A DNA stretch of 64,000 nt from Heliocidaris tuberculata (GCA_025618425.1 CM046836.1:20806494-20870493), one strand, 5' to 3'; shown: positions 9,401-19,399, counted from the first letter of the stretch. The notes: generated by a model from the letters alone, not told the origin. Numbers and translations are program-made.

Positions 9401-12114
9401 TCTCTCTCTCTCTTGTGCTGTCTGTTTTGACCTCCTTGTGTTCATATTGTGGGATATTTGTTTCTCACCTACCCCCATATCCTTTCTTTCTCTTTCTATC
9501 TCTATCCTTCTCTCTCACCCTCTCTTTCTCTCCCCTCTCTGTCTGTCTTTCTCAATATTTCTCTCTCTCTTGTGCTGTCTGTTTTGACCTCCTTGTGTTC
9601 ATATTGTGGGATATTTGTTTCCCACCTACCCCCATATCCTTTCTTTCTCTTTCTATCTCTATCCTTCTCTCACACTCTCTTTCTTTTTCTCCCTTTCTTT
9701 CACATTTTTTTTCCCACACAGACACACTTATTGCTTGCTTCCTTGGTTGCCTCCTTGTTGGTCTACCTTGTTTGGATTATCCTTTCTCCTCTCTCTCTCT
9801 CTCTCTCTCTCATGATTGCATTTTTCTTTTTTCATCCCTGTTATTCTGTTTCATTTTGTAGGTCATTCGCATGCTTTCTTTTTGTAGTATCTCTCCTTGC
9901 TCACACTCTCTGAATCTTATCTTTTATTACAATATGACTTTTTCCTCTTTTTGTACTCTTTTTTTTTTTCTTGCCATCTCTCCTTTCTGTCTACCCCTCC
10001 TCCCTCTTTCTCTTTCTCTCTCCTCCCTCTCCTTCCTGTCTTACTGTCTTCTACCTCTCTCTCTCTCTCTCTCTCTCTATTCCCTTTCTCTCCTTTCTTC
10101 ACCCCTCCCTTTTCTCTCTGTCTCTGTCTCTGTCTCTGTCTCTCATTCTCACCCTCCCTCTCTGATGTAGTGTTCTTTGTCAAATCCCTTCTTATGCAGC
10201 ACTTTAATTCCCGTTTTATCTCGGTTTTCTACGTCAGCTTCCTTCATCAATATCCTGTGTTTAAGATGATCACTAGAGTGACTTCAGCTTTTGTTGTTCC
10301 ACATCCTCTCCATCTCTAGCCTCAGGTCTTGTTATTCATGATGTCCATTTGTGACAATCTTTCCTCGAAAGAAAGGTTGATGACTTGAGAGACAGTAACT
10401 CTGATGTGTATTATATTTCCATCCCTTACAGTGCCTGCCTGATTGCAGATGACAGTCTGTTAGTGTGCTATATTGCCATTGTATCAGGCTTTTAATAGGT
10501 TGGATAATCTGCAGTGATGGGGTTTCCCTTGGGAGTCTCCCAGCTGTTATATCCATGATCCTCGGTAACTGCCAGTGGGTGTGTACAGCAATAATATCAT
10601 GGCAGGTGATTTTGTTTGAGGCCAGTTCATTCCTCTTCTCCAAGTATCAACTTCTAGAACTATACTTAATCTTATTATCGTGTTTTTGCCTCCCCCTTCA
10701 TTTTTTTTTTAAACAGTGTTTTCTTTGATGTTATCTGACATTTAAACAAACTTATCTGAGAGTTGATTAGCTATTGATTCAAGTATTTGATATTACTTAT
10801 GTCTTAAATCAACAGTAACCTTTCAACTATTATTGACAGGAAGATTGTAGGGGCTACCAATCAGCTTTTCTTCTTTATATTGGTAACATTGTTCCAGATT
10901 TTCTATTGAAATCATGCATGTGAAAATAAAATAAAAAGAAAGAACTGACTGGAATAGTGTAGAATAGTTTTCAAAATTGCCATCTATAATATGGAAAATG
11001 ATGACTGAAGTTTTCACTCCCTTACCAGTTTTTTGCTTAATGTTGATTTTCCTTCTGAAATTCCTTCAGTCAAATGACAAATTGTAAAGGAACAGAAACA
11101 GGCACAGGCTGTGCAGAAAGTTTGTTCCTTATGCTCATACATCTAATGTGCAGTTAACCTTGCATGACTCGAAGTCGCGTAAGTCGAACTTTCCCTAAGT
11201 CGAATCAATTTCTTTGACCAAACTATGCAAAACATGTGTTATTTACATTTCCTAAGTCAAATTTTGCATTAGTCGAACTTTTTCCTGTGGTCCCAACAGA
11301 TTCAACTTATGCAGAGTTAATGGTATTTGTTAAGATTCTCACACAAAAGGTGATTTGTAGTCAAACCATAAATTTCTTCCGTGATGGGTTAATTTGATTT
11401 AACCCTTAGGATAATGTTTTATTTTCATTGGCAATGCATTTCCAAAGGCGTTAAGGCATAGTGATCTTAAAGCTCATGTACAGTTTTGGTAGCAAAAAGG
11501 AAATTGGAAAGAAACGAGTTGCATATAGTCTCATTTTGTACTCCTTGTATCAAAAGATGTTTGTACGAGATCATTTGGTATGCCATCCATGATTTCCAGT
11601 GAATTTTAGTGTGAATATCTGTAAGGAATGCTAAATCATGGCAACATACTGTCCTACACTAGGACCTTTCCACCCTGAAGGCTCCCCGCCTAACAATCTC
11701 AGGGCTTTACATGGAGATAGCATGTGTGTCACTGTGCATAGTATACACACAATCCTTGTATAGTGCACGCAGCCATGGTTGGGAGTATTCATCCCTGGCC
11801 CAGTATCTGAATTTTTTTTGCTTCTCGTTTGATATTCTACTTTAGGAGATGAAATCTTCACAGTATCTTAGTATTACTGGTATCTTGGTATTTATCAACA
11901 GAAATCGAAGAAATCTGACGAAAAGTTTTTGAGGGCTTACCAAAAACTAAACACTACCTTTACTATTCAGTGGGTTAAAGTGGCTGATTTGGTTTTGATT
12001 TCAGATAACGCTGTGGACGAGTCCGGTAAAGTAATCCGCAGGAATGACAACACATCCATCTCGGATGCAAGACAGAGGTACTTAGAGAGAAAGAATGCTA
12101 AACTTAAACCTTGA
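128..12114 (+). CDS. DHX40: DEAH-box RNA helicase DHX40-like, C-terminal half (9 exons)
   Basis: Spliced exons 128-236, 577-657, 1325-1482, 2839-2953, 3347-3455, 3778-3945, 5139-5225, 8370-8544 and 12005-12114 join in one frame (about 369 codons plus stop). Every internal junction has AG/GT ends and matching phase. The product follows vertebrate DHX40, as I recall it, from the end of the second RecA-like domain through the winged-helix, ratchet (HA2) and OB-fold region. Diagnostic strings are [20 protein letters not shown], [59 protein letters not shown] and the terminal [17 protein letters not shown] helicases use ATP to remodel RNA or RNP; the precise DHX40 role is poorly defined. The ATPase motifs lie upstream of the window, so the gene is 5'-truncated here. 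A lysine-rich insert in exon 8 differs from the vertebrate sequence I remember. Introns are packed with transposons and tandem repeats. Confidence 0.93.
249..487. repeat. (GAT/ATG)n trinucleotide microsatellite
   Basis: About 240 bases of imperfect GAT/GGT/GAA trinucleotides in the first intron of the window. Its open frames (poly-Met, poly-Ile) are composition artefacts. Confidence 0.97.
577..657 (+). CDS. DHX40: DHX40-like exon, start of winged-helix region
   Basis: Reads [19 protein letters not shown] then YYYGAIDK, the usual DEAH post-RecA2 motif. The split Lys codon is completed by the first base of the exon; acceptor TTTCAG, donor GTAAGT. Confidence 0.92.
1021..1107 (+). pseudogene. 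Decayed duplicate of DHX40-like exon 3 (5' part)
   Basis: Sequence after TTTAG at 1016-1020 aligns with the start of exon 3, including its flanking 'cttctcatt' intron text. It reads [20 protein letters not shown] then IARAVL and a stop, against [20 protein letters not shown] in the functional exon. Similarity is clear but eroded and the frame is closed, so it should not be included in the mRNA. Confidence 0.8.
1325..1482 (+). CDS. DHX40: DHX40-like exon 3 (winged-helix/ratchet)
   Basis: Encodes [20 protein letters not shown] and [18 protein letters not shown]. Acceptor TTGTAG, donor GTGAGA. This exon has been partly copied around itself: a decayed 5' piece at about 1021-1107 and two 3' pieces at about 1667 and 1900. 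Confidence 0.94.
1415..1944 (+). repeat. Tandem partial duplication of exon 3 and its donor
   Basis: The segment 'ttgttctgaagccatgc' recurs at 1418, 1667 and 1900 (steps of 249 and 233 bases). Copy 2 carries the last ~63 coding bases of exon 3, its GTGAGA donor and adjacent intron nearly unchanged. Copy 3 stops at a poly-T near 1944. (GATA)-rich simple sequence at about 1577-1650 and 1825-1890 links the units and may have driven the duplication. Confidence 0.9.
2353..2548. mobile_element. Foldback MITE with TA flanks
   Basis: Long imperfect inverted repeat: CACTGCAAAACCCAGGGTG at the left pairs with the right end (ACCCTGGTTTTTGAAGTG), and the match continues about 40 bases inward. TA sits at both borders (2351-2352, 2549-2550), as for TA-targeting transposons. 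No coding capacity. Confidence 0.85.
2839..2953 (+). CDS. DHX40: DHX40-like exon 4
   Basis: Encodes [20 protein letters not shown] then [18 protein letters not shown]. Acceptor ATTCAG, donor GTACTG, a non-optimal donor (GTACTG rather than GTAAGT or GTGAGT). Confidence 0.93.
3189..3207. repeat. Poly-C tract
   Basis: A run of about 17 C in the intron between exons 4 and 5. Confidence 0.95.
3347..3455 (+). CDS. DHX40: DHX40-like exon 5
   Basis: Encodes [20 protein letters not shown] then [17 protein letters not shown]. The WC-KH-IHWR core is conserved in DHX40. Acceptor TAATAG is weakly pyrimidine-supported at -3; donor GTTAGT. Confidence 0.93.
3778..3945 (+). CDS. DHX40: DHX40-like exon 6 (OB-fold entry)
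   Basis: Encodes [20 protein letters not shown] and [20 protein letters not shown], ending [14 protein letters not shown] is the DEAH C-terminal OB-fold hallmark. Acceptor TTCCAG, donor GTAAGG, phase 0 at both ends. Confidence 0.94.
4132..4713 (+). mobile_element. TTAA-bounded foldback element, copy A
   Basis: Begins TTAAAGGGAAATCCAACC and ends GGTTGGATTGCCCTTTAA. The two halves are imperfect inverted repeats throughout, including an inverted pair of 'aaagtttgaa..gaaatcggacaag' type segments. TTAA at both borders points to piggyBac- or Kolobok-type insertion. Same family as 34658-35249 and, inverted, 58620-59215. Lies in the intron before exon 7. Confidence 0.9.
5139..5225 (+). CDS. DHX40: DHX40-like exon 7
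   Basis: Encodes [20 protein letters not shown] then KVFMRTVCP, the DEAH 'WVIYNELVLTTK' type motif. Acceptor ATTCCAG, donor GTATGT, phase 0. Confidence 0.94.
5625..6798. mobile_element. Repeat element with 12-bp TIRs and a 157-bp tandem array
   Basis: Perfect ends TGTCTCGCCCAC (5625-5636) and GTGGGCGAGACA (6787-6798). Inside, the phrase GTTAAAGTTTACCTGCAAG (or a variant) starts at 5696, 5853, 5887, 6044, 6201, 6358, 6515 and 6672. Excluding a 34-bp local duplication at 5853-5887, the step is 157 bases each time. Alternate units are more alike, giving a 314-base higher-order period. Runs of open frame across it are periodicity artefacts. No transposase seen. Confidence 0.9.
6018..6658 (+). 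promoter_or_regulatory. Five DR1 nuclear-receptor-type half-site pairs
   Basis: AGGTCAAAGGTCA, the textbook DR1 consensus, occurs exactly at 6018-6030, 6175-6187, 6332-6344, 6489-6501 and 6646-6658, one per 157-base unit. Further AGGTCA half-sites flank each. The motif is seen directly; any regulatory use is inference. Confidence 0.6.
6830..7540 (+). repeat. Diverged tandem repeat, ~150-165-bp units
   Basis: About four units each carry 'atctcaagaaccattt', 'acttcaaacttggtgctag', 'ccataggaagacgatctgat' and 'gtaggtcaaaggt' in that order. Divergence rises towards 7540. Unrelated in end sequence to the preceding 157-bp array, though it also carries AGGTCA-like half-sites. Confidence 0.8.
7991..8130. 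mobile_element. Short palindromic MITE
   Basis: AGGGGAGCGTTTCATCAAG at the left pairs with CTTGATGAAACGCTCCCCT at the right; inner 'gtcagtgattttta' pairs with 'taaaaatcactgac'. 140 bases, no coding. A diverged relative lies at 41785-41926. Confidence 0.88.
8370..8544 (+). CDS. DHX40: DHX40-like exon 8
   Basis: Encodes [20 protein letters not shown], then a low-complexity acidic and basic stretch ending in a poly-Lys tract. Preceded by the longest repeat-filled intron so far (3.1 kb). Acceptor AATAG, donor GTAATC. Confidence 0.9.
8611..9735 (+). repeat. Pyrimidine-rich minisatellite, ~157-bp unit
   Basis: The phrase TGACCTCCTTGTGTTCATAT starts at 8625, 8961, 9119, 9273, 9428 and 9585. Units of 154-158 bases contain long CT-rich runs. 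The first interval is 336 only because a 177-base transposon sits inside unit 1; removing it and one TA gives 157. The Leu/Ser/Phe-rich frames across the array are noncoding. In the intron between exons 8 and 9. Confidence 0.93.
8654..8830. mobile_element. 177-bp TA-flanked MITE inside the minisatellite
   Basis: Ends CAGCGGAAACTCGCTATA and TATAGCGAGTTTCCACTG, bordered by TA at 8652-8653 and 8831-8832. The interrupted minisatellite unit resumes exactly after the second TA. The CAGTGGAAACTCG-type terminus suggests a pogo/Tigger-like Tc1-mariner group. Confidence 0.92.
9736..10170 (+). repeat. CT-rich simple sequence
   Basis: Long polypyrimidine stretch including (CT)n near 9789-9811 and 10052-10078 and (CTCTGT)n near 10115-10143. 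No gene. Confidence 0.9.
10171..11150. other. Intron sequence without recognised features
   Basis: Part of the DHX40-like intron between exons 8 and 9. I see no conserved frame, repeat family or RNA gene. Confidence 0.6.
11151..11321. mobile_element. Small inverted-repeat MITE (CAGTTAACCT ends)
   Basis: Starts CAGTTAACCTTGCATGACTC and ends near 'caacttatgcagagttaatg', an imperfect inverted match, with internal 'aagtcgaact' repeats. Resembles the common CAGTTAACCTCGCATAAGTCG class of TA-targeting elements. Confidence 0.7.
12005..12114 (+). CDS. DHX40: DHX40-like terminal exon
   Basis: Completes a split Asp codon, then reads [20 protein letters not shown] and [15 protein letters not shown] before TGA at 12112-12114. 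SISDARxRxLERK is the DHX40 C-terminal signature; the vertebrate tail continues slightly longer. No AATAAA is seen within several hundred bases downstream. Confidence 0.92.
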
Positions 12115-13151
12115 TAGCCCAAACTCCTGTACATTTTGCTGCTGCATTTGTTTCGTGGATGGTACACTTACAATTCTGAGTATTCGGCCATACATTGCCA
12201 CTCGTCATAGTAATCAGGGCTAACATAGGCTCAAGAGAGCCCTGGAGGTATTTTTTATTTTGACATTCCTTTTTTTGAGACAAACATGCATTTTTCTCCA
12301 TTTCTTACACTGATACGGGGGGAAAAAAAGAGACCAGTTTACTACTAGATTTAGATGTAAATTTAAAGCATACTCTTCAAACAAAAGTGCCTGTTGATGG
12401 TCATGAGTTTGCATGAGGCTTGCCCCTGGCTAGTCCAAGGTTTACCTGACACAAGCAGCGATTAATTTCATGAGATATGATTGGTCATGCAGGACATGAC
12501 ACCCATAATACCCTGAAAATCATGATTACGATATTGTGTTTTAATGAGAGAACTGAGAATTGGTAATGTCTTATGTGTATCTTTTGTGCAGGAAGGGTCC
12601 ATTACAGCATTAATCATACATGTCATATGCTGAGAGCCAGATGGACGTTAACTCTTCATGAAAGTGTATGAGTTAATTCCCTTCTAGCTCGCAGCAGAAG
12701 ATGTGCTGTCAGTTCCCAATATTTATATAATATTGGATGGCCCTGGGGTCAATACACTGAAATATTGAATGAGGTATGCCAACTTGTCCAATATTGTTGC
12801 ATCTTGTTTGCATACATGTTCAATATTTCCTGTATTGGCTGAATTATGACATCCAGTATTATCATTATTCCAAACTCAATTATTCTAATCTTTAGCCAAT
12901 TTTCATTTAAAAGTATCATACTTTGAATGATATGATGTGCAACTTAACACGCTTTGAAAGCCTTTTTTTAAATTTAGGTGGTTGATCCATTATTTTCACT
13001 TTCTGCAAAAGCTCAAAATTATCATGTCCACCAATGCAATGATTAATTGAAAGTTACACTTATGGCCTTGTTAGACTAGTAGTAAAAAAAAACAATAACT
13101 TGGGACACACCCACACAAAATAGATGGAGGAAATTTCATTCCATAATTTTC
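12115..13151. other. Intergenic stretch after the helicase
   Basis: Presumed 3' UTR followed by AT-rich sequence. Nothing coding or repeated was recognised. Confidence 0.5.
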
Positions 13152-13670
13152 TTAAAGGAGAATGAAACCCTTGGGAAAAATCCATTTTAATGAAAAGAGA
13201 GGATAAAGAGAAGCAATTTTTAATCAGTTCCATCAAAATCGGTTACGAAATGAGAAAGTTATGAAAGTTTGAAAAGTCTCAATGTACTTTCTATGGCGAT
13301 CCTCAAATTGGCAATGTTGCTTCAAATTGACAGTTTTAGTAGTACAACTGTCCATATGTTTTGTACACAAAATTTCATATTTTCACCATTATCTCTCAAG
13401 GTGCAGCTTGTTTCCTTACCTCTTTAGAGATAATGGAGAAAATATGAAATTTTGTGTACAAAACATATGGAGAGTTGTACTACTAAACCTGCCATTTTGA
13501 GGCAAAATTGGCAATTTGAAGATCGCCATAGAAAGTAAATTGAGACTTTTCAAACTTTCATAACTTTTTCATTTCGTAACCGATTTTGATGGAACTTTTT
13601 TGAAATTGCTTCTCTCTATCCTCTCTTTTCTTTAAAATGGATATTTCCCCAGGGATTCATTCTCCTTTAA
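13152..13670. mobile_element. TTAA-bounded foldback element, subfamily D
   Basis: TTAAAGGAGAATGAAACCC at the left pairs with 'ggattcattctcctttaa' at the right. The arms extend inward for over 150 bases (for example 'aaagttatgaaagttt' and its complement), with the middle around 13400. Same layout as copy A but different sequence. Confidence 0.88.
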
Positions 13671-14339
13671 CAACAAAAAATATTTGCAAGGTGCATCTCG
13701 AAATGCGTTTCCATTGTCTAGCCTTATATGTTTGAAGGCGTCTTCATTGTTCATTCATACGTGCAAGGCTACGCGCCCAGTACATTTAATATTAGGCTTC
13801 CTTGACAGAGAATATTGGTAGAGTTCAACAAACTTTTTAAATGGGTCAAGGTATATGAAGTGTCGCAACACAATAACACTTATATTTTGGCTCTAAAATG
13901 CATATTATATGCATGATACATCCCTGCATTAGATTTTTGGGAAGGGTATGAATTCTTTAAAGTTAGTCTTTAGTTGTTGTAATGATGGGAAATTAATGTT
14001 ACAGAATCAAACCAAACTTGCTCTAAAATTTCAAGACTGAATATAGACGGTATGTGCCTAAAAAATTTGATAGGAAAAGTGTACTAGCTCAGAAATGAGC
14101 AAGAAAGTTAAGGAAAATTTAGAAAGGAGTCTTAACCGCATGATAAGCACTAGCACATATGGTATGGAATGTTTCATGTGCTTTCTTGCAAATATCTGTC
14201 ATCCATAGCAAAAGTTTAGTTAGTTTCTTTACATTATGCTGGCCCCAAAAATCCATCTGCTGTATTATTCAGAATTATTTTGGTAAGTTTGAACATACAT
14301 CTATTCATGTTTCACTCATGTGCACAAAAAAATTATTTG

Positions 14340-14655
14340 AGCGTGGGGGTACTTTTTTTTCCGAAGGTTCATTTTTCCGAAGGTTCATAATTCCGAAGGT
14401 TTGTAATTTTGAAACACAAACTTTCCATGGCAGGGGGTTCATAATGCCGAAAATGAAATAAGTTTCATAATTCTGAACTTTTGATGCATTTCTTCAAAGG
14501 GTTCATAATTCCGAATACAAAAGTGCCCTACATAACTTTTCAGAACTACGATCCTTCAGAATAAAAACCTCTTTCATTTTTTGGAATTATGAACCTTCGG
14601 AATTACGAACCATCGGAGTAACGAACCTTCAGAAAAACGAACCTTCGGAATCACA
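14340..14655. repeat. Interspersed 'TTCGGAATTATGAACC' repeat cluster
   Basis: Many degenerate copies of TTCATAATTCCGAAGG in the first half and its complement (gaaccttcggaattac) in the second half, so the cluster is an overall inverted repeat. A sister cluster is at 43788-43965. Confidence 0.8.
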
Positions 14656-15450
14656 AAACTTCTGAAAAACTACAAACTACGTGTAGCCATTCGAGCATGT
14701 ACTTTTGCACCCTAGCCCCTTGATATCAACTCTGAATATGTTACTTTTTTATGTTATAAAAATTAACTCTTTCATTGTATATTTTATCTATAATAAAGAA
14801 GAAAAGAATGATGCCTCTAGTGCTTTGTTCTTGCCAAAGCAGGTGTTTTATTTCTTCACAAACTTACAAATCAATACATACCTATATTCAAACAGAGTCA
14901 ACGAGTTCATTGTGAATTTCAAAGAGGAAAATGTGTATACAATCACTTAACATTCTCTATGTACAATTCTAAGGCTGAAACCTGGTGGACTGAAGTTTTG
15001 CGAGTCCCATTAATTTGAACTGCCTACTCTTTTTAGAGTTGACAAGATCAAAGTTTGCGAAACCAGTATATTCAGTGCAACAACCTCCTTACACTTATGG
15101 GTCAAGAAGTCTATGAGACCAAAGGCAACAGGGCTAAAAACATAGTGAAAATGGAATGAATTTGAGTTCTTTGATCTAGTGGGTCTTTGGTCAAGTTTGG
15201 TTTCCCCTATTTCAGACCTCTTTTTAAATATACAGTTTTGCCATAAAAGTTTGATTTGATTCGGTTTAAAAAAGAACTAGCAGCTGGACAGCTGAAATTG
15301 CTCAATTTACAAAGTCAAATGTATGAAACATTAAGAATAACTAGAACATACAACCATAGAATGACAGATCATGCATAATAAATAATAATAATAATAATAA
15401 ACTAAATAAAACTCTCAAATATAACATTAAAATTTAAAAATATTAAAATA
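14656..15450. other. Intergenic, nothing recognised
   Basis: AT-rich, with a short (ATA)n at about 15375-15402. No gene or repeat family recognised. Confidence 0.5.
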
Positions 15451-15469
15451 TTAAAACTTCTGTGTCATC

Positions 15470-15735
15470 AAAGATAAGAGGAAAAGGAGAGAGAAGAGTA
15501 GGAAAAAAGAAGAAAAAGAACAATTTGAGGGTGTTAAAGAGAGAGAGAAAGTGAACAGAGGGGTATATATGAAAAGAGAAAAAAAGAGGTAGAGAAAGAA
15601 AAACAAGACAGAGAGGAGAGAGAGAGAGAGCAAGAAAGAGAAAGAAGGAAGAAGAAAAAAGAAAGAAAAACTGATCAGAGAATATAGGAAGACAGAGTAG
15701 AAAAATGAAAGGTAGAAAGAGAGGAGGATGAAGAT
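15470..15735. repeat. Purine-rich (GA/AAG) simple sequence
   Basis: Almost entirely A and G on the + strand over about 260 bases; the minus-strand Phe/Ser/Leu frame is an artefact. A similar purine-rich patch is at 15901-15990. Confidence 0.9.
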
Positions 15736-15823
15736 CATTAATATATATGTGATACAGTCTTAAGGTATGTTTTCATTCCAAACAAGAAAGAAGGAATCCA
15801 ACGCCCTGCCAAGTGCACCTGAA

Positions 15824-15878
<55 letters not shown>
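15824..15878. repeat. (TA)n microsatellite
   Basis: About 27 AT dinucleotides. Confidence 0.97.
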
Positions 15879-15879
<1 letters not shown>

Positions 15880-16499
15880 ACAATATAAATAAAAATCATT
15901 GTGTGAAAAGAGAGGAAGAAGATCAGAGTGGTTAAATACAGAGGAAGAGGAAGACAGAGAGAAGAGAGTGAGAAAGATGAAGGAAAAAGAAGAATTCACA
16001 CGAAAACTTGAGTTACATGTTGAGGTACTTGTAATAAAAAATTGTAACATCTGAATATACATGAATAACAGAGCAGGAGATGGGATACAAATACACCAAT
16101 ACATAATGTGAAATTGTCAACGCACAAGAAAAATTGTAGTCATAATTATAAACCTGCTTCCAGCGATAGCGAAAAGAGGCAAATATTGTAAAGTATTAGG
16201 TGATAGGTTAAATGATACAAGTGGTTGATTATAACATTCTTTGCATTACATATACATGCACATCTACTTTCGAGATACATAGTTACCATTCAAAATATTA
16301 TTTCATTTTAAAGGTACATGTAGCTTTAAATGTCAACAAATCTTTACTATTAAATCTACCCACTACTCACATTGGCACGAAATACATACTTGTATTCATG
16401 TTGGCAGGAAATACATATTCACATGAATTTTCAACTTGCAGTCATTTCATTATAAATAGGAATACGAATTTGCAATCATCATCGTGTATCTTGATAATT

Positions 16500-17230
16500 T
16501 TTCATTCATTCATTCATTCATCCATTCATAAAAAGAAAATTACATAGAACAACCACAGTATAATAGCACATGAATGAGGAGACAGCTTAGGAAGGCAAAA
16601 GAGCCTTATTGGTGCTGCCACCAACAAAGGATAAACAACATCATATATATTAATTTATACATAAAAGCAAAACAGAGAAATGCATAGCAAAGCAAAAACA
16701 AACAATACAAAAGTAAGAGTAAAGCCTGAACATGGATAAAGTAAAGTAAGTATTATAAGTATCCAGTATGAGTGATTTCAACCTCCTTTTGAAGACTTTA
16801 AGAGAAGGACTACATTTGATATGTGAGGGTAAATTATTCCAGATTGTGGGCCCCTTATTGCAACATTAATTCTCGTCGACGGTAAATGAAAGTGGGAGGA
16901 ACTACGTGTATTATATGAGTGAAATAGAATTTGTTCGAGAGATTAAGTGGGATAGTTTTGTTAAAGCACAAATACATGAACATTGCAAAGTTAAAATCGG
17001 AGAGATCAAATACATTTAATAATTTTAAATGAGCAAATAATGGAGTAGTATGAGCAAGGAAACTGGCATGAGAAACGATTCTAATAGCCCTCTTTTGCAA
17101 AGTCACTGGGCATCTCCTTATGCTTTCGAAGCTGAACAAATAGTTTGCCAAGAATGGTTCGTATTAATTGTCTATGGTACGACAATGTACACCAAGGAAA
17201 TCATAATTATGGCAAGCTTGTTACCTTAAT
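16500..17230 (-). mobile_element. Non-LTR retrotransposon 3' fragment
   Basis: On the minus strand it reads SIRRCPVTLQKRAIRIVSHA then LLNVFDLSDFNFAMFMYLCF, the connection region after the RT palm. After a frameshift and stop near 16858 it continues as NKGPTIWNNLPSHIKCSPSL then KVFKRRLKS. The (TGAA)n tail at about 16500-16530 marks the 3' end. 5'-truncated and inactive. Confidence 0.85.
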
Positions 17231-17379
17231 CATGTGTCAGTGATGATAAATCTTGAGGAAATAGAAATATGTGATGAATACAAAATGAACATTCATATTT
17301 TCATGAAATAATCAAATTTGTGATATTATCATCGCATCCCATTAAAAAGTGAGGTTTGACTTTCATTGTTGGTCTTGTT

Positions 17380-17630
17380 CAGTGGCGTAGCGTGAGTCCA
17401 GCCATTGAGGGGGCAGTGGGCTTTCTCGGAAAATTCAACACACATTTATGAGGCCACTGATTAGGGGGAGGGTGCGGGAAGGGGTCCTATCGTCTTCTTT
17501 TCTAGTCCCTTTCACTTCTTCCTTTCCTTTTCTCTCTTTTTCTCCTTTTTTCTTTTCATTTTTTCTTTTTACCATTCGATGGGGGGGGGGGGGCACATGC
17601 CTCCCTGTGTCCCCTGTAGCTTCGCCACTG
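17380..17630. mobile_element. hAT-like MITE with 8-bp target duplication
   Basis: Ends CAGTGGCGTAGC and GCTTCGCCACTG, flanked by identical GTCTTGTT at 17372-17379 and 17631-17638. Interior is CT-rich with a poly-G run. 8-bp duplications are typical of hAT transposons. Confidence 0.92.
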
Positions 17631-17639
17631 GTCTTGTTT

Positions 17640-18240
17640 ATAATCACTTTTTTTGTTTTTCAAAATATTTTATTAGAGATTTCATTCAAAATAGATCATT
17701 ACATAAAATAAATGTAAATAATTTCAAACAAATGCAAATCTTCATTTCGTTTTCATACCATAGTGTTAAATTATTCACAAGACAAGCATGGAAGAATGTT
17801 GGAATGAAATCACTAAGTAAATAATATATTGACAAACACTAACCTACGCCCTATACCCCCTCCCTATGTCCCACACTGTATAATATTCAATGTAAATGAT
17901 CTTTCATTCAAAATATGTTAATGTTCTTTTCTTTTTTGTTATTTTCCTAGTTCATATAAAGATCTCCTTTAAATGAATAAAGGGGTAAACAAAAATGTAT
18001 AATTACGGTATAATTAAATGAAATACAATTCTTCTGTTATATTCATATCATAAATAATAAGATGTGCATTTAACAATTTACCCAAGAGAAGGGGAAAATG
18101 ATCATTCATGAAAAGTAACATAATGCATATTTTTATATAAACCCTTAATCAGTATACCTTGTTACCCCTTTCACTACTTAACCCCCCCCCCCCTTCTCAA
18201 CATTCACATTCACACTCACTAACATCCAACAACATACCAA
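17640..18240. other. AT-rich intergenic sequence, possibly LINE 3' UTR
   Basis: Lies 3' of the next minus-strand LINE frame, so part may be its untranslated tail. A poly-C run occurs near 18182-18194. Confidence 0.4.
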
Positions 18241-18243
18241 GAT

Positions 18244-18990
18244 TTACACACGCACAACACTAAACACATCATACCTGCTCACATTCACATCCTTATTCAC
18301 TTTCAGTTCTTCCCATTTCTGTAAGTGTAAATGTAACTTCCCTGCCTTCGTTGCTAGATTTTTTTCTTCCTCTATACTATAAGCTATATATTTTTGCATT
18401 TTCGTAGATGAAGGAACCTGGCCTTGAGCCCTAGAATGGAAAATTGCATATTTAATAAACATGACCAAAGAATTTACACATTTATTTCTATTTGAATTAC
18501 CAGGTAATCCCATGAATATATCCCCCAATTCATATCTTTTAATTCATCCAAGCCAAAATATTCAACACAAAATTGCCATAACGGTTTCACTTTCGCACAG
18601 TTCAGAAATATATGAAAGTAAGACTCAATCTCCTTATAACAAAATGAACAATGATTGTCCCTCACAAACCCAAACCTCATCAAATGTTCTTTTGTATATA
18701 TAGCTCCATGTAAAAGTATAAATTGAAATTCCCTTTGTTTTCTAATGAGAGTTGTGTTCCTTGCTCGGATAAAAAAAGTACATATTTCTTTATTTGTAAA
18801 GTTGAAATTGCTGTGACCATCCTTTACTGTTAAGTTATACGATTCACGTAAATTGTTGATAAAACAGTTATAAATAGTTCTAGATTTAACTACCTGAAAA
18901 GTTGTTTCCTGCCCAGCAATATTCATGTTTATATTAAAGTCAACAAAATCAATTTTCATAAATTTGACCGAAGGAGTAGCATTTTTCCAA
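18244..18990 (-). mobile_element. LINE ORF2 C-terminal fragment with zf-RVT
   Basis: Minus-strand frame includes REFQFILLHGAIYTKEHLMR, FGFVRDNHCSFCYKEIESYF and HIFLNCAKVKPLW. This is the C-x2-C ... H-x4-C zinc knuckle found at the end of LINE reverse transcriptases. A frameshift near 18500 moves the reading to a frame containing KCVNSLVMFIKYAIFHSRAQ, ending at 18244. The 5' side breaks at a (CA)n tract at 19012-19046. Confidence 0.85.
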
Positions 18991-19047
18991 CTAGTTTGGA
19001 AAAACAAACAAACACACACACACACCCACACCCACACACACACACAG

Positions 19048-19203
19048 AGTGGCGAAGCTACAGAGGGGAAAACCGGCCAGTCCCCCCCCCCTTTTGAAAC
19101 CCGACTGGCATACCTTAAGTACACAATAAAAAATGCCCCCCTTTATTGTGTATTTTTAAGGGCACAGTGCCCCCTCTTTTACAAAATCCTGGATCCACCC
19201 CTG
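19048..19203. mobile_element. hAT-like MITE relic
   Basis: GAGTGGCGAAGC at the left and GGATCCACCCCTG at the right resemble the ends of the CAGTGGCGGAT family. Flanks are CA-rich, so no reliable target duplication can be called. Confidence 0.6.
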
Positions 19204-19399
19204 GTCACACAAACACAAACACACCCCCACATTATATAATAAAATTTTTAAAAGAGGCAGTGTATGATAATGCTGATAATGTGCAAATTGTTATTATCCT
19301 TACATACATACATTAGTGAAAAAAGACTTTCTGAAAAGCAATTTAAGTGAACATAACTTAGATTTCACTTTTCACATAATTTAACTTTAACACTTCATG

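Noticed and set aside
8834..9913. Long Ser/Leu/Phe/Tyr-rich frames up to 240 codons
   Set aside because: They run through the CT-rich 157-bp minisatellite in several frames at once, inside a helicase intron.
15451..15738. 95-codon hydrophobic minus-strand frame
   Set aside because: Translation of a purine-rich simple-sequence tract.
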